NCBI RefSeq assembly: GCF_013364195.1
Contig: NZ_CP054918.1
Span: 6,127,001 to 6,191,000, forward strand
Reading direction: 5' to 3'
Origin: Streptomyces sp. NA04227
GTDB taxonomy: Bacteria > Actinomycetota > Actinomycetes > Streptomycetales > Streptomycetaceae
Length of the DNA: 64,000 nt
Positions 28,878 to 37,156 of the stretch are shown piece by piece. The notes beneath the pieces are model-generated. The model saw nothing but the letters and a program-made list of their open reading frames with translations. It was not told the origin of the DNA and searched no databases. The translations under genes were made by a program, and so were the position numbers. Positions within the stretch are counted from its first letter, which is position 1, and each line of letters begins with the position of its first letter.

Positions 28878-29276
28878 ATGCCGCGTAGACGGCCGAGCCA
28901 CGTCCGCGCCGCTGTGCCCCGGCGCCGGACGCGAAAAGCGGAACGAAGGCACATCGACGGACTCTCCTCGCGTGCGCAGTCCGAGGTCTTCCACCTGGAA
29001 GACACGCGCAACTATCTGCGGCCGGGGGACGTGAGCGAGGCGGTACGTCTCTGGAGGGACTACGTCCGCACTCCGGAGCGACAGCTCTGGCACGACTACG
29101 AGTGGGGCGACGTCTACTGGTACTGCTGCGGTAATCCCCTCGAAGCACGCGCCCTCCTCGACACCGTGACACAGGCACTGTCCCGTCACAGCGCCCGCGA
29201 ACTCCGGGCTGTCGTCGGACGGTTGGACGCGGTCTGGGGGCAGACGTCGCCGTCTTCCGACTTGAGCGACCCGTAG
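28878..29276 (+). CDS. Hypothetical protein
   Basis: A 132-residue frame from ATG 28878 with GAAAGGG close before it (spacing only two bases, so the start is uncertain). The first 30 residues are Arg-rich and may not be translated. From about residue 35 the codon pattern is clearly coding: EVFHLEDTRNYLRPGDVSEA, VRLWRDYVRTPERQLWHDYEWGD, YWYCCGNPLEARALLDTV and RELRAVVGRLDAVWG. I do not recognise the family. Rich in Trp, Tyr and acidic residues; no signal or membrane segment. It stands alone between the MMPL gene and a GNAT gene on the same strand. Confidence 0.6.
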   Translation: MPRRRPSHVRAAVPRRRTRKAERRHIDGLSSRAQSEVFHLEDTRNYLRPGDVSEAVRLWRDYVRTPERQLWHDYEWGDVYWYCCGNPLEARALLDTVTQALSRHSARELRAVVGRLDAVWGQTSPSSDLSDP

Positions 29277-29392
29277 CGATCAGATCAAGTCGGTTGGCGC
29301 GTACGCCCGTTGAAGTGCGGCCGTGGCCGAACGCCGCGTGTCCCCGAGCGTGTGCTGTTCCCCTGGGGTGAGCACATCCGGGATCATGAAGC

Positions 29393-30253
29393 ATGCTCTC
29401 CGATGACTGGCACCTCACCGAAGACGTCGACGAATTCCTCGCCCACGCAGGGGAGTTCCTGCGTTCGCGGCCCGGCCTGCACACCACGCCGCTGTCGGTG
29501 ACGGAGAAGATCCGCGTGATGGGGCCAACCGCCGCCTACGGAGCGGACGTTGCCCACTTCGGCCGACTGGAGCGAGCGGGCGAGGTCCTCGCCACCTACT
29601 ACCGCTTCCGCGGCTTGAACGTCACCTCGCTCACGCCGGAGCAGGCCGAGAGCCTCGCCGCGCACCTGGCCGCCCTCGGGCAGTCCATCCCGTACGTCAC
29701 CGCGGACCAGGACACGGCGACCGCGTTCGCCGAGGCCTGGCAGCGGCACACCGGCGCGACGTCGACCGTCCGCGTCCGGCTCCGCCTGCTCCGTCTCGGC
29801 ACGCTGATCCCGCCGGAGCCGTTCCCGGCGGGCCAGGGGCGGCTGGTCGGCGAGCAGGAGCACGAACACCTCATGCAGTGGTGCCGTGAGTTCGCGGCCG
29901 ACGTCGGCGAGGACGTGACCATCGATGCCGACTCCTGGCCCGGCACGCGCTTCGCCGAGAAGCACTACACGTACTGGGAGACCCCGGACGGCACGCCCGT
30001 CTCCATGGCGGGCGTGAACCAGATCGTCGGCGGCCAGGCCCGGGTGGACCCCGTCTACACCCCGGCCCACCTGCGTGGCCGTGGGTACGCGGCCGCCGTG
30101 ATGGTCGAGGTGAGCCGGGCCGCGCTGGCCGCGGGCGCCCAGGAGGTCGTGCTCTACACGAACGCGGCCAACCCCACCAGCAACGCCCTGTACGAGCGTC
30201 TCGGATACGTGCCGTTCAGCAGCTTCGCCGTGCACGACTTCTCGTACGCGTAG
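29393..30253 (+). CDS. GNAT family N-acetyltransferase
   Basis: A 286-residue protein from ATG 29393. The C-terminal 120 residues form a GNAT domain: HYTYWETPDGTPVSMAGVN, then VDPVYTPAHLRGRGYAAAVM, whose RGRGYA segment is the acetyl-CoA pyrophosphate loop, and VVLYTNAANPTSNALYERLGY. The N-terminal half (about 1-140) is alpha-beta and lacks the loop, as in predicted acetyltransferases of the double-GNAT COG3393 type. Substrate unknown. Seventy bases follow before a lipoprotein gene; a short TGGAGGA/TCCTCCA inverted repeat at 30281-30307 lies in that gap and may end transcription. Confidence 0.85.
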   Translation: MLSDDWHLTEDVDEFLAHAGEFLRSRPGLHTTPLSVTEKIRVMGPTAAYGADVAHFGRLERAGEVLATYYRFRGLNVTSLTPEQAESLAAHLAALGQSIPYVTADQDTATAFAEAWQRHTGATSTVRVRLRLLRLGTLIPPEPFPAGQGRLVGEQEHEHLMQWCREFAADVGEDVTIDADSWPGTRFAEKHYTYWETPDGTPVSMAGVNQIVGGQARVDPVYTPAHLRGRGYAAAVMVEVSRAALAAGAQEVVLYTNAANPTSNALYERLGYVPFSSFAVHDFSYA

Positions 30254-30322
30254 GGCGGCGCGGCCGGGATCCTGGTGGGATGGAGGAGGGAACCCTTCGG
30301 TCCTCCACTCCGTCTCAGGGGC

Positions 30323-31183
30323 ATGACATTGCGCAGCGCTTTACGGAACAAAGTGACATATCTGTCGTTGCTCGGACTTGTCGGAACTGCCGCCCTGACG
30401 GCCTGCGGTGAGGAATCGGGCAGCGGCGCGGCGGGGGCCGATGTGCCCGTGGCCGGGGTGACCTGGCTGCCGGTGAGTGTGACGATCGACGGGAAGTCGT
30501 ACGACGCGCCGCCCAACAGCGAGGCGCGCGTGGTCTTCGAGCCAGGGTCCGACCCCGCGGGCGGCGGCAAGTCCGGCGGGACCTGGGGCTGCAACGACAA
30601 CGGCATGGACGTGAAGATCAAGGGAAGCACCCTGGAAGTGACCGACCGTATTTCGACCCTCATGGGGTGCGGGGAGCCACTCGAAGTGTTCGAGCGGAAG
30701 TTCGGCGCCGCCATCGACGGCAAGCACCAAGTCCGGCTCTCCGACGACGGCAAGACCCTCACGCTGACCAAGGCCGAAGGGAACGGAGACCGGATCGTGC
30801 TCAGTTCGGAGCCGCGCAAGCCCCTGGTCGGGCCGAAATGGAAGGTCACGGGGTTCACCGTGACGGACGGCCCGAAGCGCAAGTCGCGCGAGGTGAAGGC
30901 CGCGGGCGAGGCGTTCCTGCGCTTCACCGAGGACGGCGGCGTCAGCGGCAACCTCGGCTGCAACAGCTTCCGCGCCAAGGCCACCACGGCCAAGGACGGG
31001 ACCGTCACCTTCGGCGAGATCGCCAGCACCCGGCGCGCGTGCATGGGACAGGCGGGCGAGACGGAGAAACTGATGCGCGAGGTCCTGGCCGGCAAGGCTC
31101 AATACGAGCTGGGACAGAAGGAGTTGTCGCTCACGGCGGGCGACGGACCCTCCGGGCCGGTACTGAACGCGACGGCGGAGTGA
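30323..31183 (+). CDS. META-domain (HslJ-like) lipoprotein
   Basis: A 286-residue secreted lipoprotein from ATG 30323. The N-terminus MTLRSALRNK leads to a hydrophobic run and the lipobox LTAC at about residues 23-26, so it should be acylated and anchored outside the membrane. Two META-like domains follow. The first has WLPVSVTIDGKSY, TWGCNDNGMDVKIKG and RISTLMGC; the second has KWKVTGFTVTDG, GNLGCNSFRAKA and STRRACMG. Paired cysteines in each may bond. HslJ-type domains are linked to heat or novobiocin response in E. coli, but Streptomyces copies have no fixed role. A tandem META arrangement is known in actinobacteria. Confidence 0.88.
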   Translation: MTLRSALRNKVTYLSLLGLVGTAALTACGEESGSGAAGADVPVAGVTWLPVSVTIDGKSYDAPPNSEARVVFEPGSDPAGGGKSGGTWGCNDNGMDVKIKGSTLEVTDRISTLMGCGEPLEVFERKFGAAIDGKHQVRLSDDGKTLTLTKAEGNGDRIVLSSEPRKPLVGPKWKVTGFTVTDGPKRKSREVKAAGEAFLRFTEDGGVSGNLGCNSFRAKATTAKDGTVTFGEIASTRRACMGQAGETEKLMREVLAGKAQYELGQKELSLTAGDGPSGPVLNATAE

Positions 31184-31263
31184 GGGTGGACGGAGGGTCG
31201 GCTGACGCCAGCCGCACGGTGGGCTGAGGACCGTCTTGGGGTTGTCCAAGGGTGGGAAAGCGG

Positions 31264-31480
31264 TTCCCTCGGGGTTCCGCTACTAGGCCCTCCGTTACTC
31301 CATTCGTTCCGTCCTCCGGGCTTCTTTTCTTCCGCTCGGCCCTCTCGCGGGGGCGCTTCCCGCGCCGCCCCTCCCTTCTCTCCTTTCCTCCCGGCGCGCT
31401 CCTTGCCCTGCTCAGGCGCCTCTCGTCCCTCCTGCTCCCCTCTCGTGCGTTCTCGTCACCCGTCCACCGCTCCTCCGCTC
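31264..31480 (+). other. Pyrimidine-rich intergenic tract
   Basis: Over about 215 bp the plus strand is dominated by C and T, with runs such as CCCTCCCTTCTCTCC and few purines. It occupies most of the 337-bp gap between the META lipoprotein and the next membrane protein. The open frame across it is Ser/Pro/Leu/Arg noise. No promoter or hairpin could be singled out. Confidence 0.6.
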
Positions 31481-31520
31481 GTTCATGGGGCTCTCAGAAA
31501 CCGTCCGTAGCGTGCGCCGC

Positions 31521-32159
31521 ATGGCTACCAAGAACGACACCCGCGACGCCCGCGAGACGACCGAGCTCGGTGACACGGACGAGGCCAAGGAGCCCGTTCT
31601 CACCAAGGGCGACTCCGATTCCGACACCGGTACGGACGCCGACGCGCGCACCGACACCGAGACCGACACCGATGCGGCGGACGACACCGACGTGGCGGAC
31701 GAGGCCGACGTCGACCCCGAGGACGACCACGAACCGGTGCCTGCCGGTGCCGCGTCCGAGGGTGTCGGTCTCGGTGCCGGGGCCGTCGTGTCCGCCGCGC
31801 TCGGTGTGGTCTCGCTGACCGGTGGCTGGCTCGGTACCGTCGCCGCCGCGCGGTCCTCCCTGGAAGGGCAGATCGAGACCTCCCAGGGCGGCGACGCCGC
31901 CAAGCAGATCCAGGCCGTCTACGGGGACTCCTGGGAGGTCACCGCGCTCATCGGCGGCGTCTTCGCGCTCGCGGCCCTGCTCGTCGGTGCCCTCGTCCTC
32001 GCCCGCCCCGCCTTCGGTACCCCGCGTCCGGCGCCCGCCGCCTGGATCAGGTCCGTGGCCTGGGGTGGTGTGGCGCTGGGCGTCATCGGCCTGGTGCTCG
32101 CCGTGGCCAAGTACACGGATCTGCTGCTGTCGTTGCCCTCGGCTCCGGGGGCCTCGTAG
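31521..32159 (+). CDS. Hypothetical membrane protein with acidic N-terminal tail
   Basis: A 212-residue protein if ATG 31521 (MATKNDTRDARE) is used; an in-frame ATG at 31485 would add twelve residues and neither has a strong ribosome site. Residues 1-80 are a low-complexity acidic tail of Asp, Thr, Glu and Ala, with the Asp-Thr unit repeated. Three or four hydrophobic helices follow (GLGAGAVVSAALGVVSLTGG, EVTALIGGVFALAALLVGAL, GGVALGVIGLVLAVAKY). No family recognised; such tails in Streptomyces membrane proteins usually face the cytoplasm. It is separated from the next regulator by 99 bp. Confidence 0.7.
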   Translation: MATKNDTRDARETTELGDTDEAKEPVLTKGDSDSDTGTDADARTDTETDTDAADDTDVADEADVDPEDDHEPVPAGAASEGVGLGAGAVVSAALGVVSLTGGWLGTVAAARSSLEGQIETSQGGDAAKQIQAVYGDSWEVTALIGGVFALAALLVGALVLARPAFGTPRPAPAAWIRSVAWGGVALGVIGLVLAVAKYTDLLLSLPSAPGAS

Positions 32160-32258
32160 GCACAACGTCGGCACTACGCAGGCACAACTCCCCGGCGCTG
32201 AGCCCCGAAACGGGGAACGTCCCACGACGGCGAGGCGGGCCTCGCGGCCTCCTGTGCG

Positions 32259-35200
32259 ATGCTCGGCAGCGTGCAGACCGGTTCCGTCAGCCCCGTGTTC
32301 GTGGGGCGCGCCGCAGAGCTCGACATGCTGCGGGCAGCGCTGGCGCGGGCCGCCGAGGGCGAGCCGCAGGCCTTGCTCCTGGGCGGCGAGGCGGGCGTGG
32401 GCAAGAGTCGTCTGCTCGCGGAGTTTGCCGGGGAGGCCCGCCGTTCGGGGGCCGTTGTGGTGGTGGGCGGCTGCGAGGGGACCAGTGCGGACGGGCTGCC
32501 GTTTGCGGCCTTCTCCGCCGTGCTGCGTGCGCTGCGTGATCGGTTTCCTGCCGAGATGGCCGCCGCCACGGCGGGGAGCGAGGACGAACTCGCCCGCCTG
32601 CTCCCGGAGTTGCAGCCCGGCCGCGCACTGGACCCCGTTGATCGACGTGGGCGGGAGACCCGCACGCGGCGCGCGCGAGAGGCACATACACGCCCCGAGC
32701 GGGATACCCGTACACACCCCGAGGGCGAACCACCCGCCGAAGACCGCGAGGGCGCCGCACGGCTCGTCGCACTGACCCTACGGATCCTCGAAGAACTCGC
32801 CGTCGAGCACACCCTCGTACTCGCCCTGGAGGATCTGCACGAGGCCGATGCCTCCACGCGCCGACTGTTCGCCCATCTCCTGCGCCACCTCTGCCACTTG
32901 GGCCCGCTGAGCGGCTCGCATCGGCCCCGGATCCTGGTACTCGCCACGTACCGCACCGACGACCTCAACCGGGGCCACCCGCTCAAGCCCCTGCTCGCGG
33001 AGTGGGAGCGGCTGCGTGCCGTCGGGCGACTCGAACTGCCGCGGTTCAGCCGTCCCGAGGTCGAGCGCCTGCTCGCCGGGATTCTCGGCGCGGAACCCGA
33101 ACCCGCCCTGGCCGAGGAGGTGTTCCGGCGCAGTGACGGCAACGCATTCCTCGCCGAGGAACTCGTGGCGCGCGGGGGAGCCCAGCAGGGCGCCGAACTG
33201 GACGGCACGCTAAGGGACTTGCTGCTCCTGCGGGCGGCCGCGCTCCCCGAGACCGCTCACCGCGTGGTGCGCATCGTCGCCGTGGGCGGAGTGTCGGTCG
33301 AGCACCGGCTCCTGGAGGCCGTGTCGGCGCTCGGGGCCGACGCACTGGATGCGGCGCTACGGGCAGCCGTGGACGCCCATGTCCTGTGCGTCACGGAGGA
33401 CGGGCACGGTTACCGCTTCCGGCACTTCCTGGTCCGTGAGGCGGTCGAGGGCGATCTGTTGCCCGGCGAACGGTTCCGTACTCACCGCCGGTACGCCGAA
33501 GTCCTGGAAGCCGCACCGGAGTTGGCGAGCCACTGCGAACACGCCGCCCGCCTCGCGCATCACTGGTACGCGGCGCGCGAGCCCGGGAAGGCCCTGCCCG
33601 CCGTGCTCGCCGCAGCCACGGAAGCCCGCGGTCGCCACGCCCACGCCGAGCAACTGCGGCTCTTCGAAAGGGCGTTGGAGGTGTGGGACCGTACCCCGAT
33701 GCCGGTGCGCGAGGGGCTGTCCGCCCGCGACCACGCCCCTCTCGGCTGGCCCGGAGAGGACGGCCTAGCCGCCGACGCGCCCCTGAGCCCCGCCGACCTG
33801 CTTGCCGGGGCCGTCGTCGCGGGCAGGCTGAGCGGCGAGCGCGAACGGGCCCTGGAGATCGTCGACCGGGGGCTGCGGCTCCTCTCCGAGGTCCGCGATC
33901 CGCTGCGCTGCGCCTGGTTCCGGCTCCAGCGCTGCCACCTGGTCCAACACTTGGGCCAGGGCGACGGGCGGGTCGAACTCGCCACTGCCGAGGAGCTCGT
34001 ACGCGGCCGTCCGCCCTCCCGGCTGCACGCCGACGTACTGGCCGCCGTCGCCTCCTGGAGCACGCTGCACACCCCGGGCCCGCAGAGCCTGGCCGCCGCC
34101 GAACGAGCCGTCGAGTACGCCCGGATCGTCGGCGCCGCCGAGACGGAGCTGAACGCCCGGCTCACTCTCGGCGGTCTGCTCGTCGACGCGGGGGACGTGG
34201 AACGCGGACTCGCGCAGATGCACCGGGTCAGGGAGGCGGCCGCGGACCGTGGGTTCACCCATCTGCTGGCGCCCAGCCATGTGAACCTGCCCTCCGTCCT
34301 CGAAGGCGTCGGACGCTCGCGGGAGGCCGTGGACATACTCGAAGCGGGGCTCGAACTCGCCCGTACCCACGGCCTGTTGGACTCCCGGGCCTGGCTGTGG
34401 AACAACCTCGCCGAGTCCCGGGCCAGCCTCGGCCGGTGGACGGAGGCCGCCGAGGCCGCCCGGCAGGCGCGGGGCCACGGCCGCAGCCCCCAGCAGCGGG
34501 GGACCGCGCGGCTACGCCTCGGCCTGCTCGCCCTCGCCCGCGGTGAGACCGAACAGGCCGCAGCCCAACTCGACGCCGCCCGGGCCGACTTCGATGGTCA
34601 CGTGCTGCTGCCGCAGCACTCGCTGCCACTCGCCCGGCTCACCCTCTCGGTCGCCGCGGCCCGGGGACGGCTGCTCGACGCCCGTGCCGAGGCCGCGCGC
34701 GCCATCGACGCCGGGTTCCCGCCCGGCGCGCACCGCCACGCCTGGCCGCTGCTGCTCGCGGCGGCCACCGCGGAGTCTGATGCGCGCACGCTCGCACTCG
34801 CCGCACCCGGCCGCGCCGCCTGCCTGGAACTTCTGCGCACCACCGGCCGTCGCCTCACCACAGCGGTCCCGCTCTGGTCCGCGTACGGGCAATGGCTACG
34901 CGCCGAACTCCGGTATGCCGAGGGTGAGTTCGCGACCGAGGAGTGGCACCGCGCGGAATGTGCCCTCGCTCCGCTGGAGCGCCCGTACGAACTCGCCCTG
35001 GTGCGGTTGCGCTTGGCCGAGTGCCTGCTGTCGAGCGGCGCCGCCGAACCTCGCCAAGCCGCCAACCGCCACGAAGCAGCCGAACTCCTGCGCCAGGCAG
35101 GGGCGGTGGGACGGTACCTCGGGGCGCGCCCGCTCACGGACCGGACCGTCGCACTCGCCCGGCGGGCTCGCCTCGTCGTTCCTGCTAGGACCGGTCCGGC

Positions 35201-35558
35201 GGAAAACAGAGAAGCAGGAGAGGTCAGACAGGCCGGAGAAGCCGGAGCTGCCACGGAAGGCGAAGACACCGGGCACGCCTCGACCCCGACCACCGACCTG
35301 GGCCTCACCCGCCGCGAACGCGAGGTGCTGGCCCTGGTCGCGCACGGACGCAGCAACCGGCAGATCGCCGAGCGGCTGTTCATCTCGCCGAAGACGGCGA
35401 GCGTCCATGTCTCCAACATCCTTGCCAAGCTGGGGGTTGCGGGCCGTGGGGAGGCGGCGGCGATGGCTCACAGGGCCGGGCTGTTCGCGGCGGCGGAGGG
35501 CGAGGACGTGGCGACGCGCACGACTGGCGGCGGGGCAGCCCGGACTCGCGGCCGGTGA
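32259..35558 (+). CDS. LAL-type (large ATP-binding LuxR) transcription regulator
   Basis: A 1099-residue regulator. ATG 32259 is used; GTG 32271 is an alternative start. The N-terminal ATPase module begins FVGRAAELDMLRAAL, with Walker A GGEAGVGKSRLL near 43-54 and a Walker B-like LVLALEDLHEADAST near 190. A long helical TPR-like middle follows (about 380-980). The C-terminus is a LuxR helix-turn-helix: LTRREREVLALVAHGRSNRQ, IAERLFISPKTASVHV, NILAKLGV. LAL proteins are typical pathway-specific or nutrient-linked activators in Streptomyces; the target is unknown. It stands next to a convergent LacI gene, not inside a biosynthetic cluster. Confidence 0.92.
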   Translation: MLGSVQTGSVSPVFVGRAAELDMLRAALARAAEGEPQALLLGGEAGVGKSRLLAEFAGEARRSGAVVVVGGCEGTSADGLPFAAFSAVLRALRDRFPAEMAAATAGSEDELARLLPELQPGRALDPVDRRGRETRTRRAREAHTRPERDTRTHPEGEPPAEDREGAARLVALTLRILEELAVEHTLVLALEDLHEADASTRRLFAHLLRHLCHLGPLSGSHRPRILVLATYRTDDLNRGHPLKPLLAEWERLRAVGRLELPRFSRPEVERLLAGILGAEPEPALAEEVFRRSDGNAFLAEELVARGGAQQGAELDGTLRDLLLLRAAALPETAHRVVRIVAVGGVSVEHRLLEAVSALGADALDAALRAAVDAHVLCVTEDGHGYRFRHFLVREAVEGDLLPGERFRTHRRYAEVLEAAPELASHCEHAARLAHHWYAAREPGKALPAVLAAATEARGRHAHAEQLRLFERALEVWDRTPMPVREGLSARDHAPLGWPGEDGLAADAPLSPADLLAGAVVAGRLSGERERALEIVDRGLRLLSEVRDPLRCAWFRLQRCHLVQHLGQGDGRVELATAEELVRGRPPSRLHADVLAAVASWSTLHTPGPQSLAAAERAVEYARIVGAAETELNARLTLGGLLVDAGDVERGLAQMHRVREAAADRGFTHLLAPSHVNLPSVLEGVGRSREAVDILEAGLELARTHGLLDSRAWLWNNLAESRASLGRWTEAAEAARQARGHGRSPQQRGTARLRLGLLALARGETEQAAAQLDAARADFDGHVLLPQHSLPLARLTLSVAAARGRLLDARAEAARAIDAGFPPGAHRHAWPLLLAAATAESDARTLALAAPGRAACLELLRTTGRRLTTAVPLWSAYGQWLRAELRYAEGEFATEEWHRAECALAPLERPYELALVRLRLAECLLSSGAAEPRQAANRHEAAELLRQAGAVGRYLGARPLTDRTVALARRARLVVPARTGPAENREAGEVRQAGEAGAATEGEDTGHASTPTTDLGLTRREREVLALVAHGRSNRQIAERLFISPKTASVHVSNILAKLGVAGRGEAAAMAHRAGLFAAAEGEDVATRTTGGGAARTRGR

Positions 35559-35651
35559 CGCACGCGGAACCCGCGACGCACACGGAGACCGCGACACGAC
35601 GGGCGCGCCGGAACCCTCGACACGACGGCCACGCCGGAACCCCAACTCCCG

Positions 35652-36671
35652 CTAACCCGGCAGCAGTTCCCCCGACCCCCGAGCGATCAGCCTCGTATCG
35701 ACCGTGACCGTACGCGCCCGCGAGCGATCGCCGTCCAGGCGGGCCAGTGCGGTCGCGGCGGCGGTGCGGCCCAGTTCGGCGGGGTTCTGGGCGACGACGG
35801 TCAGGGCGGGGGAGAGGGCGCCGGCCAGGGGCAGGTCGTCGAAGGCGACCAGGGCGACGTCCTGGGCGCGGCCCAGGCGGGCGAGTTCGCCGATCACGCC
35901 AAAGGCCACCATGTTGTTCGCGGCGAAGAGCGCGGTCGGCGGCTGGGGGCCGGACAGGAGTTCGCGGGTGAGCGTCGCCGCTCCGGCCTCGTCGTGGGCG
36001 CCCACGACCAGTGCCTTGTCGTAGGGGATATCGGCCTCGGTGAGGGCGTCGCGGTAGCCGGCGAGGCGCTCGCGGCGGGTGTAGAGCTTGGGCGGGATGT
36101 CGCCGATGAAGCCGATGCGGCGGTGCCCGTGGCCGATCAGATGAGCCACGCCCTCCCGGGTGCCCGCCCGGTTCGAGCTCACCACACAGTCGGCGGCCAG
36201 ACCCGCGCCGGGCCGGTCCAGGAAGACCACCGGCATCCCGGTGGACCGCTGCGACCTGAGGCGGCCGTGCTCGGCGCCCACAGAGGGGACCACCATCAGC
36301 ACGCTCACCTGCCGGGCCAGGAAGGTGTCGGTGAGCGCCCGTTCGCGGTCGGCGTTCTCGGCGGAGGAGCCCATCAGAAGGGTGAGGCCGCGCTCGCGGA
36401 TGGCGTCCTCGATGCCGCCCGCGACCGTGCCGAAGAAGGGGTTGCCGAGATCGGGCACGACCAGGCCGACCGTGGTGTCGGGGCCGCCGACCCGGATGTT
36501 GCGGGCCATCAGGTTGGGCCGGAAGCCTAGCCGTTCGACGGCGTCCAGGACCCGCGCCCGGGTTTCGGCCGAACTGGGCCCGTCCTCGTTGAGGACCCGG
36601 GAGACGGTCTTGGCGCTGACCCCTACCTCGCGGGCGACATCCGCCAGCGTGGGGCGACGGGACGCTGCCAT
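35652..36671 (-). CDS. LacI-family transcription regulator
   Basis: A 339-residue regulator from the ATG at 36669-36671, eight bases after GAAGGAA; a GTG two codons upstream is possible. Residues 1-60 are the DNA-binding headpiece, with PTLADVAREVGVSAKTVSRV, then LNEDGPSSAETRARV and the hinge LGFRPNLMARNIR. The rest is a periplasmic-binding-like sensor fold: VGLVVPDLGNPFFG, FLARQVSVLMVVPS, VFLDRPGAG, GHGHRRIGFIGD and ALFAANNMVAFGVI. Ligand is probably a sugar or polyol by family habit. No sugar ABC genes adjoin; the nearest candidate target in sequence order is the glucose/sorbosone dehydrogenase at 37157. Confidence 0.93.
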   Translation of the reverse strand: MAASRRPTLADVAREVGVSAKTVSRVLNEDGPSSAETRARVLDAVERLGFRPNLMARNIRVGGPDTTVGLVVPDLGNPFFGTVAGGIEDAIRERGLTLLMGSSAENADRERALTDTFLARQVSVLMVVPSVGAEHGRLRSQRSTGMPVVFLDRPGAGLAADCVVSSNRAGTREGVAHLIGHGHRRIGFIGDIPPKLYTRRERLAGYRDALTEADIPYDKALVVGAHDEAGAATLTRELLSGPQPPTALFAANNMVAFGVIGELARLGRAQDVALVAFDDLPLAGALSPALTVVAQNPAELGRTAAATALARLDGDRSRARTVTVDTRLIARGSGELLPG

Positions 36672-37022
36672 GCACACCGTTCCTTCGTACGCGGTGCCCG
36701 GCCACCGGAACCCGCCGGGTCCCGGCAGCCGCGGTCACTTTTCGGTCGGCTGGGACACCTGCGGCCTGGGCCCGGTGTCGGCCCTTGACAGTACCTCCGC
36801 CGTTTACGGCCGTTCACGCAGGTCGGTGAGGTCAGCGGGCGGGGCGGCGGTCCGGCCGCGGGGAGCGGGCCCGGATGCCGGTCGCCGGGGGTTGGTCGAC
36901 GGCCACCCTGAGTGTCCGGTTCCGGCGGCGGGTGGGGACCGCTCATGTCCGGGATTCGGTCGATCTTGTGTCCTACGTTGACTCCCGGACGGGAAAGCCG
37001 CAATGATGTGTCCACGAGCCGC

Positions 37023-37052
37023 TGTCAACGCTGACATATGTCAACGATGACA
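37023..37052. promoter_or_regulatory. Two tandem inverted-repeat operators TGTCA-N4-TGACA
   Basis: TGTCAACGCTGACA (37023-37036) and TGTCAACGATGACA (37039-37052) are two near-identical dyads with centres 16 bp apart. They lie in the 485-bp gap between the LacI start and the dehydrogenase terminator. The rest of that gap shows no gene. They look like paired binding sites for a dimeric regulator, perhaps LacI itself (inference; they are about 350 bp from its start). Confidence 0.5.
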
Positions 37053-37091
37053 GTCTCGGAGCACCGGCACCCCGACCATTCGGTGCTCTTC

Positions 37092-37125
37092 TTCGGTCCG
37101 CCGGGCAGCAGCCCGGCGGACCGAA
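37092..37125 (-). terminator. Perfect 15-bp hairpin terminator after the dehydrogenase gene
   Basis: TTCGGTCCGCCGGGC (37092-37106) pairs fully with GCCCGGCGGACCGAA (37111-37125) around a four-base loop. On the minus strand it starts 31 bp beyond the stop of the dehydrogenase gene at 37157. Confidence 0.88.
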
Positions 37126-37156
37126 TGCTCGTTTCCGCCCGTGTCGGGGCCGACGG

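Noticed and set aside
26451..29189. 912-residue minus-strand frame opposite the MMPL gene
   Set aside because: It mirrors the high-GC codons of the real plus-strand gene, is His/Arg/Gly-rich and has no domain.
31252..31818. 188-residue plus-strand frame across the pyrimidine tract
   Set aside because: Composition follows the skewed DNA, and it overlaps the better-supported frame at 31521 in another phase.
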